Shown: positions 34,750 through 49,060 of the stretch, one piece after another
How the letters are laid out: each line of letters begins with the position of its first letter
Position numbering within the stretch: the stretch's first letter is position 1
From: Eunapius fragilis
Taxonomy: Eukaryota; Porifera; Demospongiae; Spongillida; Spongillidae
NCBI GenBank assembly: GCA_963681505.1
Contig: OY811992.1
Span: 1-64,000 of the forward strand
Direction: 5' to 3'
DNA: 64,000 bases
Made by a program: the position numbers and the translations under genes
Notes under the pieces: model-generated
Told to the model about the DNA's origin: nothing
Database searches by the model: none
The model's input: only the letters and a program-made list of their open reading frames with translations

Positions 34750-35928
34750 TGTCTCATCAACACCTCGATGCTAAGATAGTCATTATTTCCCATAGAGATG
34801 TATGGGTGGTTTCCCATAGGAATGTGTGGGTGGGAACCTACTTTTGAATAGCTTGGTTAACCCCTACCGAAGCAGGTATGCTCGGGGTGGCATTTAAACC
34901 AGATAAAGGAATGGTTACTGCTATCTTCCATGTGTGCAGTGGTTTGCTCATATTGCTTGTCTCATCAACACCTCGATGCTAAGATAGTCAAAAATTTCCC
35001 ATAGAAATGTATGGGTGGGAACCTACTTTTGAATCACTTGGTAAACCCATACCAAAGCTGGTATGCTCGGGGTGGCATTTAAAACAGATAGAGGAATGGT
35101 TACTGCTATCTTTCATGTGTGCAGTGGTTTGCTCATATTGCATGTCTCATCAACACCTCGATGCTAAAATAGTCAAAAATTTCCCATAGAAATGTATGGG
35201 TGGGAACCTACTTTTGAATTGCTTGGTTAACCCATACATGAGCAGGTATACTCGGGGTGGCATTTAAAAAAGATAGAGGAATGGTTACTGCTATCTTACA
35301 TGTGTGCAGTGGTTTGCTCCTATTCCATGTCTCATCAACACCTCGATGCTAAGATACTCATTATTTCCCATAGAGATGTATGGGTGGTTTACCATAGGAA
35401 TGTATGGATGGGAACCTACTTTTGAATAGCTTGGTTAACCCATACCGATGCAGGTATGCTCGGGGTGGCATTTAAACCAGATAAAGGAATGGTTACTGCT
35501 ATCTTCCATGTGTGCAGTGGTTTGCTCATATTGCATGTCTCATCAACACCTCGATGCTAAGATAGTCATTATTTCCCATAGAGATGTATGGGTGGTTTCC
35601 CATTGGAATGTATGGGTGGGAACCTACTTTTGAATCGCTTAGTGAACCCAAACCAAAGCTGGTATGCTCGGGGTGGCATTTATAACAGATAGAGGAATGG
35701 TTACTGCTATCTTCCAAGTGTGCAGCGGTTTGCTCATATTGCATGTCCCATCAACACCTCGATGCTAAGATAGTCAAAAATTTCCCATAGAAATGTATGG
35801 GTGGGAACCTACTTTTGAATTGCTTGGTTAACCCATACATGAGCAGGTATACTCGGGGTGGCATTTAAAACAGATAGAGGAATGGTTACTGCTATCTTAC
35901 ATGTGTGCAGTGGTTTGCTCCTATTGCA
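34750..35928. repeat. 1,179-bp higher-order repeat, copy 1
   Basis: Six-monomer block repeated at 35929-37107, with a partial third copy to about 37570. Shared rare variants include CTTGTCTCATC in place of CATGTCTCATC (34955 and 36134) and GTGTGGGTGGG (34830 and 36002). Confidence 0.8.
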
Positions 35929-37107
35929 TGTCTCATCAACACCTCGATGCTAAGATAGTCATTATTTCCCATAGAGATGTATGGGTGGTTTCCCATAGGA
36001 ATGTGTGGGTGGGAACCTACTTTTGAATAGCTTGGTTAACCCCTACCGAAGCAGGTATGCTCGGGGTGGCATTTAAACGAGATAAAGGAATGGTTACTGC
36101 TATCTTCCATGTGTGCAGTGGTTTGCTCATATTGCTTGTCTCATCAACACCTCGATGCTAAGATAGTCAAAAATTTCCCATAGAAATGTATGGGTGGGAA
36201 CCTACTTTTGAATCACTTGGTAAACCCATACCAAAGCTGGTATGCTCGGGGTGGCATTTAAAACAGATAGAGGAATGGTTACTGCTATCTTTCATGTGTG
36301 CAGTGGTTTGCTCATATTGCATGTCTCATCAACACCTCGATGCTAAAATAGTCAAAAATTTCCCATAGAAATGTATGGGTGGGAACCTACTTTTGAATTG
36401 CTTGGTTAACCCATACATGAGCAGGTATACTCGGGGTGGCATTTAAAAAAGATAGAGGAATGGTTACTGCTATCTTACATGTGTGCAGTGGTTTGCTCCT
36501 ATTCCATGTCTCATCAACACCTCGATGCTAAGATACTCATTATTTCCCATAGAGATGTATGGGTGGTTTCCCATAGGAATGTATGGATGGGAACCTACTT
36601 TTGAATAGCTTGGTTAACCCATACCGATGCAGGTATGCTCGGGGTGGCATTTAAACCAGATAAAGGAATGGTTACTGCTATCTTCCATGTGTGCAGTGGT
36701 TTGCTCATATTGCATGTCTCATCAACACCTCGATGCTAAGATAGTCATTATTTCCCATAGAGATGTATGGGTGGTTTCCCATTGGAATGTATGGGTGGGA
36801 ACCTACTTTTGAATCGCTTAGTGAACCCAAACCAAAGCTGGTATGCTCGGGGTGGCATTTATAACAGATAGAGGAATGGTTACTGCTATCTTCCAAGTGT
36901 GCAGCGGTTTGCTCATATTGCATGTCCCATCAACACCTCGATGCTAAGATAGTCAAAAATTTCCCATAGAAATGTATGGGTGGGAACCTACTTTTGAATT
37001 GCTTGGTTAACCCATACATGAGCAGGTATACTCGGGGTGGCATTTAAAACAGATAGAGGAATGGTTACTGCTATCTTACATGTGTGCAGTGGTTTGCTCC
37101 TATTGCA
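35929..37107. repeat. 1,179-bp higher-order repeat, copy 2
   Basis: Second copy of the six-monomer block. From about 36 kb it also matches 40.5-42.8 kb at an offset of 4,486 bp. Confidence 0.8.
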
Positions 37108-40100
37108 TGTCTCATCAACACCTCGATGCTAAGATAGTCATTATTTCCCATAGAGATGTATGGGTGGTTTCCCATAGGAATGTGTGGGTGGGAACCTACT
37201 TTTGAATAGCTTGGTTAACCCCTACCGAAGCAGGTATGCTCGGGGTGGCATTTAAACCAGATAAAGGAATGGTTACTGCTATCTTCCATGTGTGCAGTGG
37301 TTTGCTCATATTGCATGTCTCATCAACACCTCGATGCTAAGATAGTCAAAAATTTCCCATAGAAATGTATGGGTGGGAACCTACTTTTGAATCACTTGGT
37401 AAACCCATACCAAAGCTGGTATGCTCGGGGTGGCATTTAAAACAGATAGAGGAATGGTTACTGCTATCTTTCATGTGTGCAGTGGTTTGCTCATATTGCA
37501 TGTCTCATCAACACCTCGATGCTAAAATAGTCAAAAATTTCCCATAGAAATGTATGGGTGGGAACCTACTTTTGAATCGCTTGGTAAAACCATACCAAAG
37601 CTGGTATGCTCGGGGTGGCATTTATAACAGATAGAGGAATGGTTACTGCTATCTTCCATGTGTGCAGCGGTTTGCTCATATTGCATGTCTCATCAACACC
37701 TCGATGCTAATATAGTCAAAAATTTCCCATAGAAATGTATGGGTGGGAACCTACTTTTGAATTGCTTGGTTAACCCATACATGACCAGGTATACTCGGGG
37801 TGGCATTTAAAAAATATAGAGGAATGGTTACTGCTATCTTACATGTGTGCAGTGGTTTGCTCCTATTCCATGTCTCATCAACACCTCGATGCTAAGATAC
37901 TCATTATTTCCCATAGAGATGTATGGGTGGTTTCCCATAGGAATGTATGGGTGGGAACCTACTTTTGAATCGCTTGGTAAACCCATACCAAAGCTGGTAT
38001 GCTCGGGGTGGCATTAAAAACAGATAGAGGAATGGTTACTGCTATCTTCCATGTGTGCAGTGGTTTGCTCATATTGCATATCTCATCAACACCTCGATGC
38101 TAAGATAGTCAAAAATTTCCCATGGAAATGTATGGGTGGGAACCTACTTTTGAATCGCTTGGTAAACCCATACCAAAGCTGGTATGCTCGGGGTGGCATT
38201 TAAAACAGATAGAGGAATGGTTACTGCTATCTTCCAGGTGTGCAGTGGTTTGCTCATATTGCATGTCTCATCAACACCTCGATGCTAAGATAGTCAAAAA
38301 TTTCCCATAAAAATGTATGGGTGGGAACCTACTTTTGAATTGCTTGGTTAACCCATACATGAGCAGGTATACTCGGGGTGGCATTTAAAACAGATAGAGG
38401 AATGGTTACTGCTATCTTCCATGTGTGCATTGGTTTACTCATATTGCATGTCTCATGAACACCTCGATGCTAAGATAGTCATTATTTCCCATAGAGATGT
38501 ATGGGTGGTTTCCCATAGGAATGTATGGGTGGGAACCTACTTTTGAATCGCTTGGCAAACCCATACCAAAGCTGGTATACTCGGGGTGGCATTTAAAACA
38601 GATAGAGGAATGGTTACTGCTATCTTCCAAGTGTGCAGTGGTTTACTCATATTGCATGTCTCATCAACACCTCGATGCTAACATTGTCATTATTTCCCAT
38701 AGAGATGTATGCGTGGTTTCCCATAGGAATGTATGGGTGGGAACCTACTTTTGAATCGCTTGGTTAACCCATACGAAAGCAGGTATGCTCGGGGTGGCAT
38801 TTAAAACAGATAAAGGAATGGTTACTGCTATCTTCCATGTGTGCAGTAGTTTACTCATATTGCATGTCTCATCAACACCTCGATGCTAAGATAGTCAAAA
38901 ATTTCCCATAGAAATGTATGGGTGGGAACCAACTTTTGAATCGCTTGGTGAACCCATACCAAAGTTGGTATGCTCGGGATGGCATTTATAACAGATAGAG
39001 GAATGGTTAATGCTATCTTCCATGTGTGCAGTCGTTTGCTCATATTGCATGTCTCATCAACACCTCGATGCTAAAATAGTCAAAAATTTCCCATAGAAAT
39101 GTATGGGTGGGAACCTACTTTTGAATTGCTTGGTTAACCCATACATGAGCAGGTATACTCGGGGTGGCATTTAAAACAGATAGAGGAATGGTTACTGCTA
39201 TCTTACATGTGTGCAGTGGTTTGCTCCTATTGCATGTCTCATCAACACCTCGATGCTAAGATAGTCATTATTTCCCATAGAGATGTATGGGTGGTTTCCC
39301 ATAGGAATGTGTGGGTGGGAACCTACTTTTGAATAGCTTGGTTAACCCATACCGAAGCAGGTATGCTCGGGGTGGCATTTAAACCAGATAAAGGAATGGT
39401 TACTGCTATCTTCCATGTGTGCAGTGGTTTGCTCATATTGCATGTCTCATCAACACCTCGATGCTAAGATAGTCAAAAATTTCCAATAGAAATGTATGGG
39501 TGGGAACCTACTTTTGAATCGCTTGGTAAACCCATACCAAAGCTGGTATGCTCGGGGTGGCATTTAAAACAGATAGAGGAATGGTTACTGCTATCTTCCA
39601 TGTGTGCAGTGGTTTACTCATATTGCATGTCTCATCAACACCTCGATGCTAAGATTGTCATTATTTCCCATAGAGATGTATGGGTGGTTTCCCATAGGAA
39701 TGTATGGGTGGGAACCTACTTTTGAATAGCTTGGTTAACCCATACCGAAGCAGGTATGCTCGGGGTGGCATTTAAACCAGATAAAGGAATGGTTACTGCT
39801 ATCTTCCATGCGTGCAGTGGTTTACTCATATTGCATGTCTCATCAACACCTCGATGCTAAGATAGTCAAAAATTTCCCATAGAGATGTATGGGTGGTTTC
39901 CCATAGGAATGTATGGGTGGGAACCTACTTTTGAATCACTTGGTAAACCCATACCAAAGCTGGTATGCTCGGGGTGGCATTTAAAACAGATAGAGGAATG
40001 GTTTCTGCTATCTTCCTTGTGTGCAGTGGTTTGCTCATATTGCATGTCTCATCAACACCTCGATGCTAAAATAGTCAAAAATTTCCCATAGAAATGTATG

Positions 40101-40854
40101 GGTGGGAACCTACTTTTGAATCGCTTGGTAAACCCATACCAAAGCTGGTATGCTCGGGGTGGCATTTATAACAGATAGAGGAATGGTTACTGCTACCTTC
40201 CATGTGTGCAGCGGTTTGCTCATATTGCATGTCTCATCAACACCTCGATGCTAAGATAGTCAAAAATTTCCCATAGAAATGTATGGGTGGGAACCTGCTT
40301 TTGAATTGCTTGGTTAACCCATACATGAGCAGGTATACTCAGGGTGGCATTTAAAACAGATAGAGGAATGGTTACTGCTATCTTCCAAGTGTGCAGTGGT
40401 TTACTCATATTGCATGTCTCATCAACACCTCGATGCTAACATTGTCATTATTTCCCATAGAGATGTATGCGTGGTTTCCCATAGGAATGTATGGGTGGGA
40501 ACCTACTTTTGAATCGCTTGGTTAACCCATACGAAAGCAGGTATGCTCGGGGTGGCATTTAAAACAGATAAAGGAATGGTTACTGCTATCTTCCATGTGT
40601 GCAGTGGTTTGCTCATATTGCATGTCTCATCAACACCTCGATGCTAAGATAGTCAAAAATTTCCCATAGAAATGTATGGGTGGGAACCTACTTTTGAATC
40701 ACTTGGTAAACCCATACCAAAGCTGGTATGCTCGGGGTGGCATTTAAAACAGATAGAGGAATGGTTACTGCTATCTTTCATGTGTGCAGTGGTTTGCTCA
40801 TATTGCATGTCTCATCAACACCTCGATGCTAAAATAGTCAAAAATTTCCCATAG

Positions 40855-42796
40855 AAATGTATGGGTGGGAACCTACTTTTGAATTGCTTGGTTAACCCAT
40901 ACATGAGCAGGTATACTCGGGGTGGCATTTAAAAAAGATAGAGGAATGGTTACTGCTATCTTACATGTGTGCAGTGGTTTGCTCCTATTCCATGTCTCAT
41001 CAACACCTCGATGCTAAGATACTCATTATTTCCCATAGAGATGTATGGGTGGTTTCCCATAGGAATGTATGGATGGGAACCTACTTTTGAATAGCTTGGT
41101 TAACCCATACCGATGCAGGTATGCTCGGGGTGGCATTTAAACCAGATAAAGGAATGGTTACTGCTATCTTCCATGTGTGCAGTGGTTTGCTCATATTGCA
41201 TGTCTCATCAACACCTCGATGCTAAGATAGTCATTATTTCCCATAGAGATGTATGGGTGGTTTCCCATTGGAATGTATGGGTGGGAACCTACTTTTGAAT
41301 CGCTTAGTGAACCCAAACCAAAGCTGGTATGCTCGGGGTGGCATTTATAACAGATAGAGGAATGGTTACTGCTATCTTCCAAGTGTGCAGCGGTTTGCTC
41401 ATATTGCATGTCCCATCAACACCTCGATGCTAAGATAGTCAAAAATTTCCCATAGAAATGTATGGGTGGGAACCTACTTTTGAATTGCTTGGTTAACCCA
41501 TACATGAGCAGGTATACTCGGGGTGGCATTTAAAACAGATAGAGGAATGGTTACTGCTATCTTACATGTGTGCAGTGGTTTGCTCCTATTGCATGTCTCA
41601 TCAACACCTCGATGCTAAGATAGTCATTATTTCCCATAGAGATGTATGGGTGGTTTCCCATAGGAATGTGTGGGTGGGAACCTACTTTTGAATAGCTTGG
41701 TTAACCCCTACCGAAGCAGGTATGCTCGGGGTGGCATTTAAACCAGATAAAGGAATGGTTACTGCTATCTTCCATGTGTGCAGTGGTTTGCTCATATTGC
41801 ATGTCTCATCAACACCTCGATGCTAAGATAGTCAAAAATTTGCCATAGAAATGTATGGGTGGGAACCTACTTTTGAATCACTTGGTAAACCCATACCAAA
41901 GCTGGTATGCTCGGGGTGGCATTTAAAACAGATAGAGGAATGGTTACTGCTATCTTTCATGTGTGCAGTGGTTTGCTCATATTGCATGTCTCATCAACAC
42001 CTCGATGCTAAAATAGTCAAAAATTTCCCATAGAAATGTATGGGTGGGAACCTACTTTTGAATCGCTTGGTAAAACCATACCAAAGCTGGTATGCTCGGG
42101 GTGGCATTTATAACAGATAGAGGAATGGTTACTGCTATCTTCCATGTGTGCAGCGGTTTGCTCATATTGCATGTCTCATCAACACCTCGATGCTAATATA
42201 GTCAAAAATTTCCCATAGAAATGTATGGGTGGGAACCTACTTTTGAATTGCTTGGTTAACCCATACATGACCAGGTATACTCGGGGTGGCATTTAAAAAA
42301 TATAGAGGAATGGTTACTGCTATCTTACATGTGTGCAGTGGTTTGCTCCTATTCCATGTCTCATCAACACCTCGATGCTAAGATACTCATTATTTCCCAT
42401 AGAGATGTATGGGTGGTTTCCCATAGGAATGTATGGGTGGGAACCTACTTTTGAATCGCTTGGTAAACCCATACCAAAGCTGGTATGCTCGGGGTGGCAT
42501 TAAAAACAGATAGAGGAATGGTTACTGCTATCTTCCATGTGTGCAGTGGTTTGCTCATATTGCATATCTCATCAACACCTTGATGCTAAGATAGTCAAAA
42601 ATTTCCCATGGAAATGTATGGGTGGGAACCTACTTTTGAATCGCTTGGTAAACCCATACCAAAGCTGGTATGCTCGGGGTGGCATTTAAAACAGATAGAG
42701 GAATGGTTACTGCTATCTTCCAGGTGTGCAGTGGTTTGCTCATATTGCATGTCTCATCAACACCTCGATGCTAAGATAGTCAAAAATTTCCCATAA
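40855..42796. repeat. 1,942-bp higher-order repeat, copy 1
   Basis: About ten monomers. Repeated at 42797-44738 and, with its first ~0.6 kb replaced by a different variant block, at 44739-46680. Shared rare variants include AAAAAATATAGAGG and CATGACCAGGTATA. Confidence 0.78.
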
Positions 42797-44738
42797 AAAT
42801 GTATGGGTGGGAACCTACTTTTGAATTGCTTGGTTAACCCATACATGAGCAGGTATACTCGGGGTGGCATTTAAAAAAGATAGAGGAATGGTTACTGCTA
42901 TCTTACATGTGTGCAGTGGTTTGCTCCTATTCCATGTCTCATCAACACCTCGATGCTAAGATACTCATTATTTCCCATAGAGATGTATGGGTGGTTTCCC
43001 ATAGGAATGTATGGATGGGAACCTACTTTTGAATAGCTTGGTTAACCCATACCGATGCAGGTATGCTCGGGGTGGCATTTAAACCAGATAAAGGAATGGT
43101 TACTGCTATCTTCCATGTGTGCAGTGGTTTGCTCATATTGCATGTCTCATCAACACCTCGATGCTAAGATAGTCATTATTTCCCATAGAGATGTATGGGT
43201 GGTTTCCCATTGGAATGTATGGGTGGGAACCTACTTTTGAATCGCTTAGTGAACCCAAACCAAAGCTGGTATGCTCGGGGTGGCATTTATAACAGATAGA
43301 GGAATGGTTACTGCTATCTTCCAAGTGTGCAGCGGTTTGCTCATATTGCATGTCCCATCAACACCTCGATGCTAAGATAGTCAAAAATTTCCCATAGAAA
43401 TGTATGGGTGGGAACCTACTTTTGAATTGCTTGGTTAACCCATACATGAGCAGGTATACTCGGGGTGGCATTTAAAACAGATAGAGGAATGGTTACTGCT
43501 ATCTTACATGTGTGCAGTGGTTTGCTCCTATTGCATGTCTCATCAACACCTCGATGCTAAGATAGTCATTATTTCCCATAGAGATGTATGGGTGGTTTCC
43601 CATAGGAATGTGTGGGTGGGAACCTACTTTTGAATAGCTTGGTTAACCCCTACCGAAGCAGGTATGCTCGGGGTGGCATTTAAACCAGATAAAGGAATGG
43701 TTACTGCTATCTTCCATGTGTGCAGTGGTTTGCTCATATTGCATGTCTCATCAACACCTCGATGCTAAGATAGTCAAAAATTTGCCATAGAAATGTATGG
43801 GTGGGAACCTACTTTTGAATCACTTGGTAAACCCATACCAAAGCTGGTATGCTCGGGGTGGCATTTAAAACAGATAGAGGAATGGTTACTGCTATCTTTC
43901 ATGTGTGCAGTGGTTTGCTCATATTGCATGTCTCATCAACACCTCGATGCTAAAATAGTCAAAAATTTCCCATAGAAATGTATGGGTGGGAACCTACTTT
44001 TGAATCGCTTGGTAAAACCATACCAAAGCTGGTATGCTCGGGGTGGCATTTATAACAGATAGAGGAATGGTTACTGCTATCTTCCATGTGTGCAGCGGTT
44101 TGCTCATATTGCATGTCTCATCAACACCTCGATGCTAATATAGTCAAAAATTTCCCATAGAAATGTATGGGTGGGAACCTACTTTTGAATTGCTTGGTTA
44201 ACCCATACATGACCAGGTATACTCGGGGTGGCATTTAAAAAATATAGAGGAATGGTTACTGCTATCTTACATGTGTGCAGTGGTTTGCTCCTATTCCATG
44301 TCTCATCAACACCTCGATGCTAAGATACTCATTATTTCCCATAGAGATGTATGGGTGGTTTCCCATAGGAATGTATGGGTGGGAACCTACTTTTGAATCG
44401 CTTGGTAAACCCATACCAAAGCTGGTATGCTCGGGGTGGCATTAAAAACAGATAGAGGAATGGTTACTGCTATCTTCCATGTGTGCAGTGGTTTGCTCAT
44501 ATTGCATATCTCATCAACACCTTGATGCTAAGATAGTCAAAAATTTCCCATGGAAATGTATGGGTGGGAACCTACTTTTGAATCGCTTGGTAAACCCATA
44601 CCAAAGCTGGTATGCTCGGGGTGGCATTTAAAACAGATAGAGGAATGGTTACTGCTATCTTCCAGGTGTGCAGTGGTTTGCTCATATTGCATGTCTCATC
44701 AACACCTCGATGCTAAGATAGTCAAAAATTTCCCATAA
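42797..44738. repeat. 1,942-bp higher-order repeat, copy 2
   Basis: Second tandem copy. It differs from copy 1 at a handful of bases, for example the CATAAAAATG variant at its left edge. Confidence 0.78.
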
Positions 44739-46680
44739 AAATGTATGGGTGGGAACCTACTTTTGAATTGCTTGGTTAACCCATACATGAGCAGGTATAC
44801 TCGGGGTGGCATTTAAAACAGATAGAGGAATGGTTACTGCTATCTTCCATGTGTGCATTGGTTTACTCATATTGCATGTCTCATGAACACCTCGATGCTA
44901 AGATAGTCATTATTTCCCATAGAGATGTATGGGTGGTTTCCCATAGGAATGTATGGGTGGGAACCTACTTTTGAATCGCTTGGCAAACCCATACCAAAGC
45001 TGGTATACTCGGGGTGGCATTTAAAACAGATAGAGGAATGGTTACTGCTATCTTCCAAGTGTGCAGTGGTTTACTCATATTGCATGTCTCATCAACACCT
45101 CGATGCTAACATTGTCATTATTTCCCATAGAGATGTATGCGTGGTTTCCCATAGGAATGTATGGGTGGGAACCTACTTTTGAATCGCTTGGTTAACCCAT
45201 ACGAAAGCAGGTATGCTCGGGGTGGCATTTAAAACAGATAAAGGAATGGTTACTGCTATCTTCCATGTGTGCAGTAGTTTACTCATATTGCATGTCTCAT
45301 CAACACCTCGATGCTAAGATAGTCAAAAATTTCCCATAGAAATGTATGGGTGGGAACCTACTTTTGAATTGCTTGGTTAACCCATACATGAGCAGGTATA
45401 CTCGGGGTGGCATTTAAAACAGATAGAGGAATGGTTACTGCTATCTTACATGTGTGCAGTGGTTTGCTCCTATTGCATGTCTCATCAACACCTCGATGCT
45501 AAGATAGTCATTATTTCCCATAGAGATGTATGGGTGGTTTCCCATAGGAATGTGTGGGTGGGAACCTACTTTTGAATAGCTTGGTTAACCCCTACCGAAG
45601 CAGGTATGCTCGGGGTGGCATTTAAACCAGATAAAGGAATGGTTACTGCTATCTTCCATGTGTGCAGTGGTTTGCTCATATTGCATGTCTCATCAACACC
45701 TCGATGCTAAGATAGTCAAAAATTTCCCATAGAAATGTATGGGTGGGAACCTACTTTTGAATCACTTGGTAAACCCATACCAAAGCTGGTATGCTCGAGG
45801 TGGCATTTAAAACAGATAGAGGAATGGTTACTGCTATCTTTCATGTGTGCAGTGGTTTGCTCATATTGCATGTCTCATCAACACCTCGATGCTAAAATAG
45901 TCAAAAATTTCCCATAGAAATGTATGGGTGGGAACCTACTTTTGAATCGCTTGGTAAAACCATACCAAAGCTGGTATGCTCGGGGTGGCATTTATAACAG
46001 ATAGAGGAATGGTTACTGCTATCTTCCATGTGTGCAGCGGTTTGCTCATATTGCATGTCTCATCAACACCTCGATGCTAATATAGTCAAAAATTTCCCAT
46101 AGAAATGTATGGGTGGGAACCTACTTTTGAATTGCTTGGTTAACCCATACATGACCAGGTATACTCGGGGTGGCATTTAAAAAATATAGAGGAATGGTTA
46201 CTGCTATCTTACATGTGTGCAGTGGTTTGCTCCTATTCCATGTCTCATCAACACCTCGATGCTAAGATACTCATTATTTCCCATAGAGATGTATGGGTGG
46301 TTTCCCATAGGAATGTATGGGTGGGAACCTACTTTTGAATCGCTTGGTAAACCCATACCAAAGCTGGTATGCTCGGGGTGGCATTAAAAACAGATAGAGG
46401 AATGGTTACTGCTATCTTCCATGTGTGCAGTGGTTTGCTCATATTGCATATCTCATCAACACCTTGATGCTAAGATAGTCAAAAATTTCCCATGGAAATG
46501 TATGGGTGGGAACCTACTTTTGAATCGCTTGGTAAACCCATACCAAAGCTGGTATGCTCGGGGTGGCATTTAAAACAGATAGAGGAATGGTTACTGCTAT
46601 CTTCCAGGTGTGCAGTGGTTTGCTCATATTGCATGTCTCATCAACACCTCGATGCTAAGATAGTCAAAAATTTCCCATAA
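44739..46680. repeat. 1,942-bp higher-order repeat, copy 3 (hybrid)
   Basis: The right two-thirds match copies 1 and 2. The left part matches 38.3-38.9 kb instead, so this copy is a recombinant of two blocks. Confidence 0.7.
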
Positions 46681-49060
46681 AAATGTATGGGTGGGAACCT
46701 ACTTTTGAATTGCTTGGTTAACCCATACATGAGCAGGTATACTCGGGGTGGCATTTAAAACAGATAGAGGAATGGTTACTGCTATCTTCCATGTGTGCAT
46801 TGGTTTACTCATATTGCATGTCTCATGAACACCTCGATGCTAAGATAGTCATTATTTCCCATAGAGATGTATGGGTGGTTTCCCATAGGAATGTATGGGT
46901 GGGAACCTACTTTTGAATCGCTTGGCAAACCCATACCAAAGCTGGTATACTCGGGGTGGCATTTAAAACAGATAGAGGAATGGTTACTGCTATCTTCCAA
47001 GTGTGCAGTGGTTTACTCATATTGCATGTCTCATCAACACCTCGATGCTAACATTGTCATTATTTCCCATAGAGATGTATGCGTGGTTTCCCATAGGAAT
47101 GTATGGGTGGGAACCTACTTTTGAATCGCTTGGTTAACCCATACGAAAGCAGGTATGCTCGGGGTGGCATTTAAAACAGATAAAGGAATGGTTACTGCTA
47201 TCTTCCATGTGTGCAGTAGTTTACTCATATTGCATGTCTCATCAACACCTCGATGCTAAGATAGTCAAAAATTTCCCATAGAAATGTATGGGTGGGAACC
47301 AACTTTTGAATCGCTTGGTGAACCCATACCAAAGTTGGTATGCTCGGGATGGCATTTATAACAGATAGAGGAATGGTTAATGCTATCTTCCATGTGTGCA
47401 GTCGTTTGCTCATATTGCATGTCTCATCAACACCTCGATGCTAAAATAGTCAAAAATTTCCCATAGAAATGTATGGGTGGGAACCTACTTTTGAATTGCT
47501 TGGTTAACCCATACATGAGCAGGTATACTCGGGGTGGCATTTAAAACAGATAGAGGAATGGTTACTGCTATCTTACATGTGTGCAGTGGTTTGCTCCTAT
47601 TGCATGTCTCATCAACACCTCGATGCTAAGATAGTCATTATTTCCCATAGAGATGTATGGGTGGTTTCCCATAGGAATGTGTGGGTGGGAACCTACTTTT
47701 GAATAGCTTGGTTAACCCATACCGAAGCAGGTATGCTCGGGGTGGCATTTAAACCAGATAAAGGAATGGTTACTGCTATCTTCCATGTGTGCAGTGGTTT
47801 GCTCATATTGCATGTCTCATCAACACCTCGATGCTAAGATAGTCAAAAATTTCCAATAGAAATGTATGGGTGGGAACCTACTTTTGAATCGCTTGGTAAA
47901 CCCATACCAAAGCTGGTATGCTCGGGGTGGCATTTAAAACAGATAGAGGAATGGTTACTGCTATCTTCCATGTGTGCAGTGGTTTACTCATATTGCATGT
48001 CTCATCAACACCTCGATGCTAAGATTGTCATTATTTCCCATAGAGATGTATGGGTGGTTTCCCATAGGAATGTATGGGTGGGAACCTACTTTTGAATAGC
48101 TTGGTTAACCCATACCGAAGCAGGTATGCTCGGGGTGGCATTTAAACCAGATAAAGGAATGGTTACTGCTATCTTCCATGCGTGCAGTGGTTTACTCATA
48201 TTGCATGTCTCATCAACACCTCGATGCTAAGATAGTCAAAAATTTCCCATAGAGATGTATGGGTGGTTTCCCATAGGAATGTATGGGTGGGAACCTACTT
48301 TTGAATCACTTGGTAAACCCATACCAAAGCTGGTATGCTCGGGGTGGCATTTAAAACAGATAGAGGAATGGTTTCTGCTATCTTCCTTGTGTGCAGTGGT
48401 TTGCTCATATTGCATGTCTCATCAACACCTCGATGCTAAAATAGTCAAAAATTTCCCATAGAAATGTATGGGTGGGAACCTACTTTTGAATCGCTTGGTA
48501 AACCCATACCAAAGCTGGTATGCTCGGGGTGGCATTTATAACAGATAGAGGAATGGTTACTGCTACCTTCCATGTGTGCAGCGGTTTGCTCATATTGCAT
48601 GTCTCATCAACACCTCGATGCTAAGATAGTCAAAAATTTCCCATAGAAATGTATGGGTGGGAACCTACTTTTGAATTGCTTGGTTAACCCATACATGAGC
48701 AGGTATACTCAGGGTGGCATTTAAAACAGATAGAGGAATGGTTACTGCTATCTTCCAAGTGTGCAGTGGTTTACTCATATTGCATGTCTCATCAACACCT
48801 CGATGCTAACATTGTCATTATTTCCCATAGAGATGTATGCGTGGTTTCCCATAGGAATGTATGGGTGGGAACCTACTTTTGAATCGCTTGGTTAACCCAT
48901 ACGAAAGCAGGTATGCTCGGGGTGGCATTTAAAACAGATAAAGGAATGGTTACTGCTATCTTCCATGTGTGCAGTGGTTTGCTCATATTGCATGTCTCAT
49001 CAACACCTCGATGCTAAGATAGTCAAAAATTTCCCATAGAAATGTATGGGTGGGAACCTA
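45308..49060. repeat. 3.75-kb duplicated block (copy at 36938-40690)
   Basis: Monomer order and rare variants recur at an offset of 8,370 bp, including CATGGAAATG (38122 and 46492) and TTTCCAATAG (39483 and 47853). Confidence 0.78.
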